Shown: positions 1 to 7,029, numbered from the stretch's first letter. The stretch is 21,232 nt of DNA from Verrucomicrobiota bacterium (GCA_021413535.1 JAIOQF010000004.1:1-21232), one strand, 5' to 3'. Notes: generated by a model from the letters alone, not told the origin. Translations and numbers: made by a program.

Positions 1-399
1 AATGTGACCTCGCAGGATGAATTTGATGCTCAGGAATTGCTCGCCGCACTGGCGCAGGTGTTGCAGAAACGGCTGGCCGCCCAGAATGCGGAGATTGCGC
101 ATCTGAAGATGACGCTCAGTCCTGACAATGCCATCAGTGGCGAAGTCGCCGTGATCAATCTTGTGCGGAACGACTTTCGGCCGGAACTTTGCATCCAGCT
201 CGATGAGCCGGTGGAGGCTGCGCAGATCATTCTCAATCTTCGTGCCGAGGCCGATCCTAATTTATTAGCGGCATGGGTGAGAGAGGGGATTGCCGAAGTT
301 CAGGCTGCCCACGCAGGGTTGGATATGAAGCTCGATCATCTGGAGCATTTCCGGCCCGGCAAGCCGACCCCGACGCACCGGGACATGATCGAGGCATAA
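1..399 (+). CDS. C-terminal part of a probable CobW/P47K-type (G3E) GTPase, 5' end outside the window
   Basis: The reading frame is open from the first base of the window and ends at a TAA at 397-399, so the gene probably starts upstream; a GTG at position 4 is an alternative start but would give an isolated 131-residue protein. The visible part has no P-loop or other GTPase motif. It carries an EIAHLKMTLSP segment, a VxNLVRND/PEL segment, a second NLRAEADP strand, and a C-terminal HLEHFRPGKPTPTHRD tail. From memory this matches the C-terminal metal-binding/partner domain of larger CobW/P47K-type GTPases, which act as metallochaperones or in cofactor insertion. It converges on the arsenic cluster downstream. 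The family call rests on pattern recognition only; without the GTPase domain it could be a separate small protein. Confidence 0.5.
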   Translation, partial: NVTSQDEFDAQELLAALAQVLQKRLAAQNAEIAHLKMTLSPDNAISGEVAVINLVRNDFRPELCIQLDEPVEAAQIILNLRAEADPNLLAAWVREGIAEVQAAHAGLDMKLDHLEHFRPGKPTPTHRDMIEA

Positions 400-496
400 A
401 GTCGATTGGATAATTGGATGAGTGGTGGTCTCAAGTGGCTTTTGACAATGATCGAAATGCCTTCTTGGTTCGGACCCATTTCCTGAAAGTGCAGGA

Positions 497-718
497 TTAA
501 CAGCAACCGCTGGGCCCGCAGCCGCAGCCGCCTTGCGATGAACGGTCATCGCTCGATTTGCTGGTCATGACACCCCATCCACCAAGGATGACACGGCGAA
601 TGGGTTCACCGGTTTCAGGATGTTCCGTCAGCGCAACGTCATTTATGCTTTGCTTGATCTCGTAACGATTTGTTTCGTCGCCTTCTTGGGCGGGGATGGT
701 TTCGTAGAGGTAGGTCAT
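497..718 (-). CDS. small FmdB-like protein lacking its zinc-ribbon cysteines, with a Cys-rich C-terminal tail
   Basis: The 73-residue product has the layout of FmdB-family zinc-ribbon proteins: an N-terminal TYLYETIP strand, then residues 32-47 reading EHPETGEPIRRVILGG. In standard FmdB proteins these places hold two CxxC pairs (YxYxCxxCG and CPxCGGPVRRVI). Here both pairs are gone (TIPAQ and HPETG), so no classical zinc site remains. The C-terminus is glycine-rich and ends GGCGCGPSGCC, with Cys65, Cys67, Cys72 and Cys73. The gene starts 58 bp after arsA on the same strand and is probably the last gene of the arsDA unit. Its function is unknown. The cysteine tail could bind a soft metal or arsenite, but FmdB relatives often have Gly/Cys-rich tails, so a link to arsenic is inference from context. 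Confidence 0.6.
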   Translation of the reverse strand: MTYLYETIPAQEGDETNRYEIKQSINDVALTEHPETGEPIRRVILGGWGVMTSKSSDDRSSQGGCGCGPSGCC

Positions 719-776
719 GAGATGTTATGGTTGCCGGGAAAATTTGGTCAGGCGCTGCACGGTGCGCATATTAATT

Positions 777-2426
777 TCATGACAGTGCGAATTGGCGGTT
801 GGATGATACCAGACGCGTCAAGGCATACGGGCCAATGGGCTCCTCCGGTTGCCAAGATAGCCAGGCGGTTCGGGTGGCGTGCTTCTCCACGACCTCACGC
901 AGGTAGCGGTGCTCGGACTCTTCGCGACATTGCAATAGCGGATCGCAGGAGCCGCTGTGGAGCAGGCTTTGATTGATGACCCAGGCAAAGGGCTCGATGC
1001 GAGCGCGGCGCAGGTCCTCCTGAAGCATGGCCGCCTCATGCACGGGCGTGGCTTCGGGCAGCGTGACGAGCAGAATGCGGGTGAACGCCGGATCGCGTAA
1101 TCGTTCAAGCAGTCGCAGCACTTCCTCGGGCTGGGTGCTTCGCGCCTGACGCTCCAGTTCGCGCTGGTAAGCTTCGCTGGCGTCCAGCAGGAGCAAGGTG
1201 TGACCGGTGGGCGCGGTGTCGAGCACCACAAAGCGGTTTGTGCCTTGCCCCACTTCGCGGGCAAAGGCGCGAAATACGGCGATCTCCTCAGTGCAAGGCG
1301 AGCGCAGATCCTCCTCCAGCAGGGCACGGCCAGCCTGATCCATTCCGGCACCTTGAGCCCGCATGACTTCATCTTGATAAGCAGCGGTCTCTAGGGCGGG
1401 ATCGATCTTGCTGAGGGTGAGCCGATCCACCTGGCCTGCCAATGTCTGCGCCACATGAGCGGCGGGGTCCGTGGTGCTGAGATGCACCGAATGCCCGCGC
1501 CGAGCTAACATCACTGCGATCGCGGCAGCGACCGTGGTCTTGCCCACTCCGCCTTTGCCCATGGTCATGATGACGCCATGGCCCTGCTTCTCGATGGCAG
1601 TGACAAGGTCTTCCAAGCTCTCCATCTCGGGCGGAGTCCAATCGTCGTGCTTCTTGGTGACGCAGGCGTTGTTCCCGTCGCCATCCAGTAACACGCGCAG
1701 TCCGCCGATGCCGAGAATGTTGATGGGCCGTAGTGGCACAAGAAAGCTCGGCATACTGTCGATGAACTCACTTGCTGCAGTCAAAGCAGACAATCCACGC
1801 TGTTGCATGGCTTGCGCGGTCACATCTTCCGGGCACTTGGTTTCAAATGTGCCGTTGACGACCAGGCATTGGTTGCCCACGCCGATCGCGCGCAGTTCTT
1901 TGGAAGTGGGGGGGGGGTCGAGAAATTGATCCCAGGCTTTTGCCAGGCTCATCAGACGCAAGGTGTGGCCAGTCGGCGCGGTGTCGAAGATGACATGGTC
2001 ATATTTCTTCACCGCCTGCGGATTTCCGATCAATCCGGAGAACTCATCGAAAGCCGCGATCTCCACCGTGCATGATCCGGAAAGCTGCTCCTCCATGCTG
2101 CGCAGCGCTGCCTCCGGCAGCAGGCCGCGCATGGGTCCGATCAAACGTTCGCGATAGGCGGCAGCAGCCTCGACCGGGTTGATGTTCATGGCGTCGAGCC
2201 CCGGAGCGCCCGCGATGGGAGTGGGCGCGTTCGTCAGTTTCGTCTCCAGCACTTCATCCAAGTTCGAGGCCGGATCGGTGCTGACCAGCAGCACACGTTT
2301 GCCTGCCTCGACCAGCTTCAGGGCCGTTGCGCAGGAGAGTGAGGTCTTGCCCACGCCGCCTTTGCCGGTAAAAAAAAGGAAACGTGTCGAGTTGGCGGCA
2401 TCGGGTTGATAGAGTGGCAGTTTCAT
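777..2426 (-). CDS. arsA: arsenite-stimulated ATPase ArsA, two-domain form with an internal deletion
   Basis: ArsA is the cytosolic ATPase that drives arsenite (or antimonite) out through the ArsB pump after receiving the metalloid from ArsD. The 549-residue product has two homologous halves. The first has the P-loop GKGGVGKTS at residues 21-29, STDPASNLDEVL at 49-60, Cys119 in GSCTVEIAAF, and DTAPTGHTLRLM at 148-159. The second repeats GKGGVGKTT, TTDPAAH, a Cys in SPCTEEIAVF, and DTAPTGHTL. Cys119 and the second-half Cys match two of the three metalloid ligands known from E. coli ArsA. The segment holding the third (Cys172 in E. coli) is missing: FLD at 168-170 is followed by PPP and then TSKELRAIG, so about 50 residues are absent and the junction is a C10 run on the coding strand. 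The ATG at 2426 is preceded by GGAG eight bases upstream; the frame is open further upstream but that part has no family similarity. Confidence 0.93.
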   Translation of the reverse strand: MKLPLYQPDAANSTRFLFFTGKGGVGKTSLSCATALKLVEAGKRVLLVSTDPASNLDEVLETKLTNAPTPIAGAPGLDAMNINPVEAAAAYRERLIGPMRGLLPEAALRSMEEQLSGSCTVEIAAFDEFSGLIGNPQAVKKYDHVIFDTAPTGHTLRLMSLAKAWDQFLDPPPTSKELRAIGVGNQCLVVNGTFETKCPEDVTAQAMQQRGLSALTAASEFIDSMPSFLVPLRPINILGIGGLRVLLDGDGNNACVTKKHDDWTPPEMESLEDLVTAIEKQGHGVIMTMGKGGVGKTTVAAAIAVMLARRGHSVHLSTTDPAAHVAQTLAGQVDRLTLSKIDPALETAAYQDEVMRAQGAGMDQAGRALLEEDLRSPCTEEIAVFRAFAREVGQGTNRFVVLDTAPTGHTLLLLDASEAYQRELERQARSTQPEEVLRLLERLRDPAFTRILLVTLPEATPVHEAAMLQEDLRRARIEPFAWVINQSLLHSGSCDPLLQCREESEHRYLREVVEKHATRTAWLSWQPEEPIGPYALTRLVSSNRQFALS

Positions 2427-2479
2427 GATGCCGACTCCACGGATTTTTCGAGCGCAGCGACAAAGAAGTCCGGGCGTTC

Positions 2480-2755
2480 TTAGATTGACGGATAGCCGCC
2501 TATGAGATGCACTTCTCCATCCCAAAAAATCAGCGGCAGCACAGCGGCACCCTCCTTGTCGAGCAAGGCTTTGACGGCTGAGTTTTGCACAAACGCCATT
2601 GGTTGCTGAGCTAGATTGTAGCGTTCGATCCTGACCCCATGCGAGCCGAGTTGCGAGAGCATGGCAGCGAAGTTGACGAGATCGGGATCGATGTCGGTGC
2701 CGCAGATGCCGGTGGAGCAACACATGGGTGGGTCATAGACCTGAATCGTTTTCAT
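2480..2755 (-). CDS. arsD: arsenite metallochaperone ArsD, C-terminally shortened
   Basis: ArsD binds arsenite through three cysteines and hands it to ArsA; it is also a weak repressor in E. coli. The 91-residue product aligns with E. coli ArsD from its first residue: MKTIQVYDPPMCCSTGICGTD holds the ligands Cys12, Cys13 and Cys18, followed by IERYNLAQQPMAFVQN and a GGYP turn near the end. It stops at a TAA (2480-2482) just after GGYPSI, where the family continues with a short helix. The same frame stays open for 18 more codons (ERPDFFVAALEKSVESAS) and ends at a TGA (2423-2425) that overlaps the arsA ATG. The original gene therefore probably had 110 residues and was translationally coupled to arsA. 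The metalloid site is intact. The distal CC pairs of E. coli ArsD are absent. Confidence 0.93.
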   Translation of the reverse strand: MKTIQVYDPPMCCSTGICGTDIDPDLVNFAAMLSQLGSHGVRIERYNLAQQPMAFVQNSAVKALLDKEGAAVLPLIFWDGEVHLIGGYPSI

Positions 2756-2768
2756 GGCGCAATCAGAC

Positions 2769-2790
2769 TACTTGGCGAAATTGCCAAGTA
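2769..2790. promoter_or_regulatory. perfect inverted repeat upstream of arsD, probable ArsR operator
   Basis: Two perfect 8-bp arms, TACTTGGC and GCCAAGTA, are separated by the six bases GAAATT. The site lies 14 bp upstream of the arsD start and directly downstream of the rhodanese gene. Its size and dyad symmetry suit a winged-helix ArsR dimer, and an arsR gene is the neighbouring regulator. This suggests that arsD-arsA and the FmdB-like gene have their own arsenic-responsive promoter besides read-through from arsR. Binding by this ArsR is inferred; no second copy was found in front of arsR. Confidence 0.55.
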
Positions 2791-2829
2791 AAGGGTTGTG
2801 TGCACGCATTTTTTGCGAATTACCGATCG

Positions 2830-3279
2830 TTAAACTGGATTACTTGGACTCGTGGAAGCTGCCGGAAGTCCTGCCCGATTCCATGACATGAAGCCTCGGT
2901 GCAGGTGATGGATGGAAACAAAGCCCATTTCGCGAAGAATTGGCACCGCTTTCCAGCTGCGAAAGCCGCCTGCGCAGTAAACCAGCACCGGTTTTTTCGC
3001 ATCCAGCTTTTCGATGCGTTTCCGGAATGCCGGATCGCTCAGCGAGATGTTCACCGCTCGGGGGAGCGAGCCGCCTGCGAATTCCCGCTCTGATCGGACA
3101 TCGAGAACCTGGATGCCTGGAATGGAATCCAGCAGCACCTTTGCTTTGCGGGGCTGTATGTTTTCAAACAGACAACCTGGGCTGGCTGCGAACAGCTGGC
3201 GATCCCACCGGGACTCAAAAACATACCAGCCGCCCACGATCACCAGCATGATGGCGAGGAGTATCAAGGCAGTCGTCAT
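2830..3279 (-). CDS. membrane-anchored rhodanese-like sulfurtransferase
   Basis: The 149-residue product begins with one hydrophobic helix (residues 3-20, ALILLAIMLVIVGGWYV), followed by a single rhodanese domain at about 35-140. The domain has VLDVRSEREFAGG at 58-70 and the catalytic loop YCAGGFRS, with Cys102 as the nucleophile that would carry a persulfide, and the loop matches the CxxGxR pattern of active rhodaneses. The helix should leave the domain tethered to the inner membrane; its side is not certain. I chose the ATG at 3279 because it overlaps the arsR stop as ATGA, which indicates translational coupling; a longer start at 3345 would lie inside arsR. Its place between arsR and arsD points to a role in arsenic or thiol handling, for example supplying sulfane sulfur, but this is inference. 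It could also be a general sulfur carrier. Confidence 0.85.
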   Translation of the reverse strand: MTTALILLAIMLVIVGGWYVFESRWDRQLFAASPGCLFENIQPRKAKVLLDSIPGIQVLDVRSEREFAGGSLPRAVNISLSDPAFRKRIEKLDAKKPVLVYCAGGFRSWKAVPILREMGFVSIHHLHRGFMSWNRAGLPAASTSPSNPV

Positions 3280-3608
3280 AACTTTGTGCGGTTGAACTTC
3301 CCAGACGACGCTTTGGGATTGCCGGGCACCAAAGAATCCACGCACTCAAAGAAACTCAGCAGGCAGGGACACCGCAGCGAATAATAAACCTTCAAGCCCC
3401 GCTTCTCCATGTCGAGTAATCCTGCACTGCGCATGACGGTGAGATGCTTCGATACCGTGGACATGTCCGCCCCCACCAGTCTGGTCAGATCCTGCACGCA
3501 GCGCTCTCCCCCCTGTAATGATTCGGCAATGGCCAGGCGCGAGGGGTGAGCCAGCGCCTTGATGACGGCGGAGCGGCGCTCGCTGCGAGTTTGTGAAGGA
3601 CGATTCAT
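3276..3608 (-). CDS. arsR: ArsR/SmtB-family arsenic-responsive repressor
   Basis: The 110-residue protein is a typical ArsR-family winged-helix repressor that leaves DNA when arsenite binds its cysteines. LAHPSRLAIAESL at 19-31 is the usual N-terminal helix. VQDLTRLVGADMSTVSKHLTVMRSAGLL at 38-65 is the helix-turn-helix, and EKRGLKVYYSL is the wing. Cysteines are Cys37 (GERCVQDL, at the place of the classical ELCVCDL site, which here keeps only one Cys), then Cys80, Cys82 and Cys89 in RCPCLLSFFECV. The likely sensor is therefore this C-terminal CxC...C group rather than the classical CxC of the recognition region. The ATG at 3608 gives the family length; an open frame continues upstream to 3872 without similarity. 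It is divergent from moaA and translationally coupled to the rhodanese gene. Confidence 0.9.
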   Translation of the reverse strand: MNRPSQTRSERRSAVIKALAHPSRLAIAESLQGGERCVQDLTRLVGADMSTVSKHLTVMRSAGLLDMEKRGLKVYYSLRCPCLLSFFECVDSLVPGNPKASSGKFNRTKL

Positions 3609-3625
3609 GAAACAGGTGCCAAAGG

Positions 3626-3648
3626 ATATGAAGTGCAGGATCGCATAT
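3626..3648. promoter_or_regulatory. weak dyad and possible promoter upstream of arsR
   Basis: ATATG (3626-3630) and CATAT (3644-3648) form a 5-bp dyad with a 13-base spacer, 18 to 40 bp upstream of the arsR start. On the minus strand a TTGAAC followed after 17 bases by TATGCG could be a weak sigma-70 promoter in the same place. The arms are short and the promoter matches are poor, so this is only a candidate site for arsR autoregulation. Confidence 0.2.
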
Positions 3649-3780
3649 TCTCTCCAGATGGGAAGTTCAACCCTGATGCACTCTCTGTGGAATGACGGGC
3701 GGGGATTGCGGTCGCCATTCTTCCAGGGTCGACCCAGAAGAACTTTGCATGCCGGCCTCAATGGCGGTAATTGATGTGCC

Positions 3781-4809
3781 ATGGATTTGTCTGAATCTTC
3801 AGCACTCAAACCGCTCGACCGATTGAGTCGGCCGATGCGGGATCTGCGGCTGTCCGTGACGGATCGCTGCAACTTCCGTTGCAGCTATTGCATGCCGCGG
3901 GAAGTTTTTGGGCCCGATCATGCGTTTCTGCCGAAGAGCGAAATCCTCAGCTTTGAAGAACTGACGCGGCTGTCGCGTATCTTCGTGGGACTCGGTGTGG
4001 AGAAGGTGCGGCTCACTGGTGGCGAGCCCTTGCTGCGGCGTGATCTACCGGTGTTGATCGGGCAGTTGTCTTCTATTGAAGGATTGCGCGATATCGCGCT
4101 GACGACCAACGGCTCAGCCTTGGTGCAGCTCGCGAAGCCGTTGCATGAGGCCGGGTTGCGACGACTTACGGTCAGCCTTGATGCTCTGGACGACGGAATT
4201 TTTCGAGCGATGAACGATGTGGATTTTCCGGTGAATCGGGTGCTGGCTGGGATTGATGCCGCTGTCGAAGCCGGGTTTGCTCCGGTCAAGATCAATATGG
4301 TTGTGAAGCGCGGTGTGAACGAGGATCAGATCATTTCCATGGCGCGTCGATTCCGCGGTCCGCAGTATATTCTGCGCTTCATCGAATACATGGACGTGGG
4401 GAACAGTAATGGCTGGCGCATGGACGATGTGGTTTCCGCCCGGGAAATTATTTCAGTATTGCAGAATGAATTTCCCGTCGAGCCGGTCGCGCCGAACTAT
4501 GCAGGCGAGGTCGCCCGCCGCTACCGGCATCGGGACGGAGGCGAAATAGGCATCATTGCGTCGGTGACCCAGCCATTCTGCCGTGGCTGCACGCGCGCCC
4601 GAGTTTCGGCCAATGGACATTTTTATACCTGTCTTTTTGCTTCCAAGGGGCATGATCTCCGGGCCTTGCTCCGCTCCGAGATGAGCGATGATGATATCTC
4701 TCAATCCATCTGCGCGATCTGGCAGGGCAGGGAGGATCGCTACAGTGAATTGCGTTCAGCGGCGACAATCACGCAGCCAAAGGCCGAGATGTCGGTATTG
4801 GGCGGGTAA
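3781..4809 (+). CDS. moaA: GTP 3',8-cyclase MoaA (molybdenum cofactor synthesis)
   Basis: MoaA is the radical-SAM enzyme that starts molybdenum cofactor synthesis by converting GTP to 3',8-cyclo-7,8-dihydro-GTP. The 342-residue protein has both 4Fe-4S sites: Cys30, Cys34 and Cys37 in TDRCNFRCSYCMP for the SAM cluster, and Cys267, Cys270 and Cys284 in FCRGCTRARVSANGHFYTC for the substrate-binding cluster. LTGGEPLLRRDL and the TTNGS strand are the usual radical-SAM motifs. The protein ends in GG, the conserved C-terminal tail needed for activity in this family. Length is normal. The ATG at 3781 has no clear Shine-Dalgarno sequence. No other moa gene is in the window. It is divergent from arsR; whether the cofactor serves an arsenic oxidoreductase elsewhere cannot be judged. 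Confidence 0.95.
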   Translation: MDLSESSALKPLDRLSRPMRDLRLSVTDRCNFRCSYCMPREVFGPDHAFLPKSEILSFEELTRLSRIFVGLGVEKVRLTGGEPLLRRDLPVLIGQLSSIEGLRDIALTTNGSALVQLAKPLHEAGLRRLTVSLDALDDGIFRAMNDVDFPVNRVLAGIDAAVEAGFAPVKINMVVKRGVNEDQIISMARRFRGPQYILRFIEYMDVGNSNGWRMDDVVSAREIISVLQNEFPVEPVAPNYAGEVARRYRHRDGGEIGIIASVTQPFCRGCTRARVSANGHFYTCLFASKGHDLRALLRSEMSDDDISQSICAIWQGREDRYSELRSAATITQPKAEMSVLGG

Positions 4810-4911
4810 GCAGGCGATGCGTCTCGCTTCACTCGCACACAGAAAAATAATGCGCCTTAAAGTGCGCGCATCAAGTTGAACTAATTCTTGATCGCTCGTA
4901 ACACCATCATC

Positions 4912-5913
4912 ATGTCATCGACCACGAGACGCCTTGCTTGGATCGACGTCCTGCGCGGACTTGCTGTCGTGGGCATGATTGAGACGCATGTCATCAATGC
5001 CTTTCTCGACAAGTCTTACGACTCCGCGCGCTGGCTTCATGAGTTGAAGTATTACGACGGCCTCATTGCGCCCGGCTTTTTCTGGATCGCGGGTTACGTG
5101 CAGGGGTTGGCCATTCGACGGCTGCATCGCGATGGCAAAACCGTGGTCACTCGTAGCAGGCTGCAGCGTCTTGGCTTGATCGCGCTCGTGGGTTACTTGC
5201 TGCATGTGCCGTGGGATCACTGGATGAGTGGGGACTTCTCCGCCGAAAGCTGGTGCATCCTCCTGCAAACGGATGTGCTGCAATGTCTGGCGGTAAGTCT
5301 GGTCATCATCATGTTCATCGGACAACTGAAGCGGATATGGTTTGATCCCGTGTTGTTGTTGATGGCACTGATCGTCGTGGGTTTGGCGCCCTGCGCCGCT
5401 GGATGGCATACGGGTTTCATGCCGCTGGATGCGTGGCTTAATCATGACGCGGGGTCGCTCTTTCCGTTGTTTCCGTGGTTTGCCTTTGCGGCGGCTGGCG
5501 CTCTGGCGTCGCGTTGCGAACCTCGTGCGGTCCTCTATGTCCCGCTGGGGATAGCTTTTATTTTATCAGGCTACGTCTTCGCGCCGCAACACTTTCTTTA
5601 TCAGCATCCCGCCTTCTTTATGGAGCGGCTGGGCTATCTGCTGATCATTGCCTGGCTGGTGATGCGTGTCTCCGCCTGGCTGGCGCCACGATGGTTGCAG
5701 CTCGCGGGCCGGGAATCCTTGCTCGTTTATGTGGCCCATTTGGTCATCATCTACTCATTGCCGATGGGCGGTGTGCCGCTGGATCAACGGATCGGGCGCA
5801 CGTTGTCACTTCCTGCTGTGGCGTTCACGTTCGTTGCCCTGCTCGCGGTATGCCTCGGGCTTGCCTGGCTGAACGAACGTCGCAAGGCACGGGCTCAGAT
5901 CAACCGCACGTAA
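4912..5913 (+). CDS. multi-pass membrane protein, DUF1624/HGSNAT-like acyltransferase family
   Basis: The 333-residue protein opens with RRLAWIDVLRGLAVVGMIETHVIN, the hallmark of the DUF1624 / heparan-alpha-glucosaminide N-acetyltransferase-like family: a D near the membrane face, followed by a helix with a conserved His. Eight or more hydrophobic segments follow, with short polar loops, and a late SLLVYVAHLVIIY motif typical of acyltransferase-3-type membrane proteins. Such proteins are thought to move acyl groups across the membrane onto sugars; the substrate here is unknown. The ATG at 4912 fits the family start; a TTG at 4888 is also possible. No Shine-Dalgarno sequence is visible. The 3' end overlaps the convergent dprA by 19 bp. 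Confidence 0.75.
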   Translation: MSSTTRRLAWIDVLRGLAVVGMIETHVINAFLDKSYDSARWLHELKYYDGLIAPGFFWIAGYVQGLAIRRLHRDGKTVVTRSRLQRLGLIALVGYLLHVPWDHWMSGDFSAESWCILLQTDVLQCLAVSLVIIMFIGQLKRIWFDPVLLLMALIVVGLAPCAAGWHTGFMPLDAWLNHDAGSLFPLFPWFAFAAAGALASRCEPRAVLYVPLGIAFILSGYVFAPQHFLYQHPAFFMERLGYLLIIAWLVMRVSAWLAPRWLQLAGRESLLVYVAHLVIIYSLPMGGVPLDQRIGRTLSLPAVAFTFVALLAVCLGLAWLNERRKARAQINRT

Positions 5914-6995
5914 TATTTCCCCGGCAGGGGCTTGATGACGCGCTTCATCTCTAGCTTCATCAACGTGGCGTTGACCGTGGACGAGGGCAGGCCGCTGCTG
6001 GAGGTGATCTCGTTGACATGCGTCTCGTCCGTTCCGATGGCGGCGTAGACGGCGGCCTCGTCACCGGTGAGAGTGGCGCCAGGTCTGGCCGCTTCCATTT
6101 TCGGGGCGTTGGGCTGGGTGGGGAAGAGAGACATCAGGTCATCAAGCACATCCGCGCCATCCATGATGAGCTTGGCGCCCTGCTGGATGAGCCGGTTGCA
6201 GCCGTGCGAAGATGGACGATCGATTCCACCCGGCACGGCGAAGACGGCGCGGCCCTGTTCGACAGCCTGCTGCGCAGTGATGAGTGCGCCGCTGCGCGCG
6301 GGGGCTTCGGTGAGAATGACGCCGCAGCTCCAGCCGCTGACGATGCGATTGCGCAGGGGAAACGACTGCTTGTCCGGCGGATAGTCCACCGGGAATTCGC
6401 TGACGACTGCACCGTGCTCCGCGATGCGTTCGGCCAGCGCGGCGTTTTCCGGCGGGTAAAGTTTTCCGATGCCGGCGCCGATCACGGCGACGGTGCGGCC
6501 TTTGCCGGCCAGCGCGCCTTCGTGGGCGGCGGTGTCGATGCCTCGGGCCAGGCCGCTGACGATGGTGTAGCCGGCGTAGGCGATTTGAAACGCGAGCTTC
6601 TTGGTGACGTTCAATCCGTATTGCGTGGTGTGGCGGGAGCCGACAATGGCGATGCCGTGGTGATCGCGTTCCGTGAGCTGGCCGCGAACGTAGAGCACGA
6701 TGGGCGGGTCATGAATTTGCTTGAGGAGCTTCGGATAGAGCGCGTCTTCCTGGGTGAGGATGGTGAGATTTTCCTCTTTGATGCGGCGCAGCTCGCGGGT
6801 GAGATCGATGGTGGTTTCCCAGGTGGCGATGGCGCTGGCGAGGTCTTCGCCGAAGCCGTTGACCTTGGAAAGTTCGCGGGCCTTTGCGGTCAGGATGCGC
6901 TCTGGGGTTTCAAAGACTTCGAGAAGGCGACGCACGCGCACGGGGCCGATCTTCGGCAGCAGATTGAGCGCGAGGTAGGCTTCGGTGCGGGTCAT
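5895..6995 (-). CDS. dprA: DNA-processing protein DprA
   Basis: DprA binds incoming single-stranded DNA during natural transformation and loads RecA. The 366-residue protein has an N-terminal helical region with a helix-hairpin-helix-like segment (residues 10-55) and a central Rossmann-type domain from about 80 to 290 with IAIVGSRHTTQYG at 116-127, TIVSGLARGIDTAAHEGAL at 144-162, RTVAVIGAGI, FPLRNRIVSG at 212-221 and SGALITAQQA at 235-244. A C-terminal winged-helix domain runs from about 305 to 366. Length and all motifs are normal. It lies 34 bp downstream of aroB on the same strand and is probably co-transcribed with miaA and aroB. No Shine-Dalgarno sequence precedes the ATG at 6995. No other competence gene is nearby. 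Confidence 0.95.
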   Translation of the reverse strand: MTRTEAYLALNLLPKIGPVRVRRLLEVFETPERILTAKARELSKVNGFGEDLASAIATWETTIDLTRELRRIKEENLTILTQEDALYPKLLKQIHDPPIVLYVRGQLTERDHHGIAIVGSRHTTQYGLNVTKKLAFQIAYAGYTIVSGLARGIDTAAHEGALAGKGRTVAVIGAGIGKLYPPENAALAERIAEHGAVVSEFPVDYPPDKQSFPLRNRIVSGWSCGVILTEAPARSGALITAQQAVEQGRAVFAVPGGIDRPSSHGCNRLIQQGAKLIMDGADVLDDLMSLFPTQPNAPKMEAARPGATLTGDEAAVYAAIGTDETHVNEITSSSGLPSSTVNATLMKLEMKRVIKPLPGKYYVRLI

Positions 6996-7029
6996 GAAGC
7001 TTGGACGGAATTCACGGAATCAGACAAAA

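Noticed and set aside
2427..2723. 99-codon extension of the arsA frame across arsD
   Set aside because: It overlaps the well-conserved arsD in another frame and is Arg/His/Cys-rich nonsense; the ATG at 2426 has a GGAG and fits the family start.
4850..4892. Two short inverted repeats (ATGCGC/GCGCAT and ATCAAG/CTTGAT) between moaA and the acyltransferase gene
   Set aside because: Stems are only six bases with loops of 10 to 11 and no T-run; they are not enough to call a terminator or switch.
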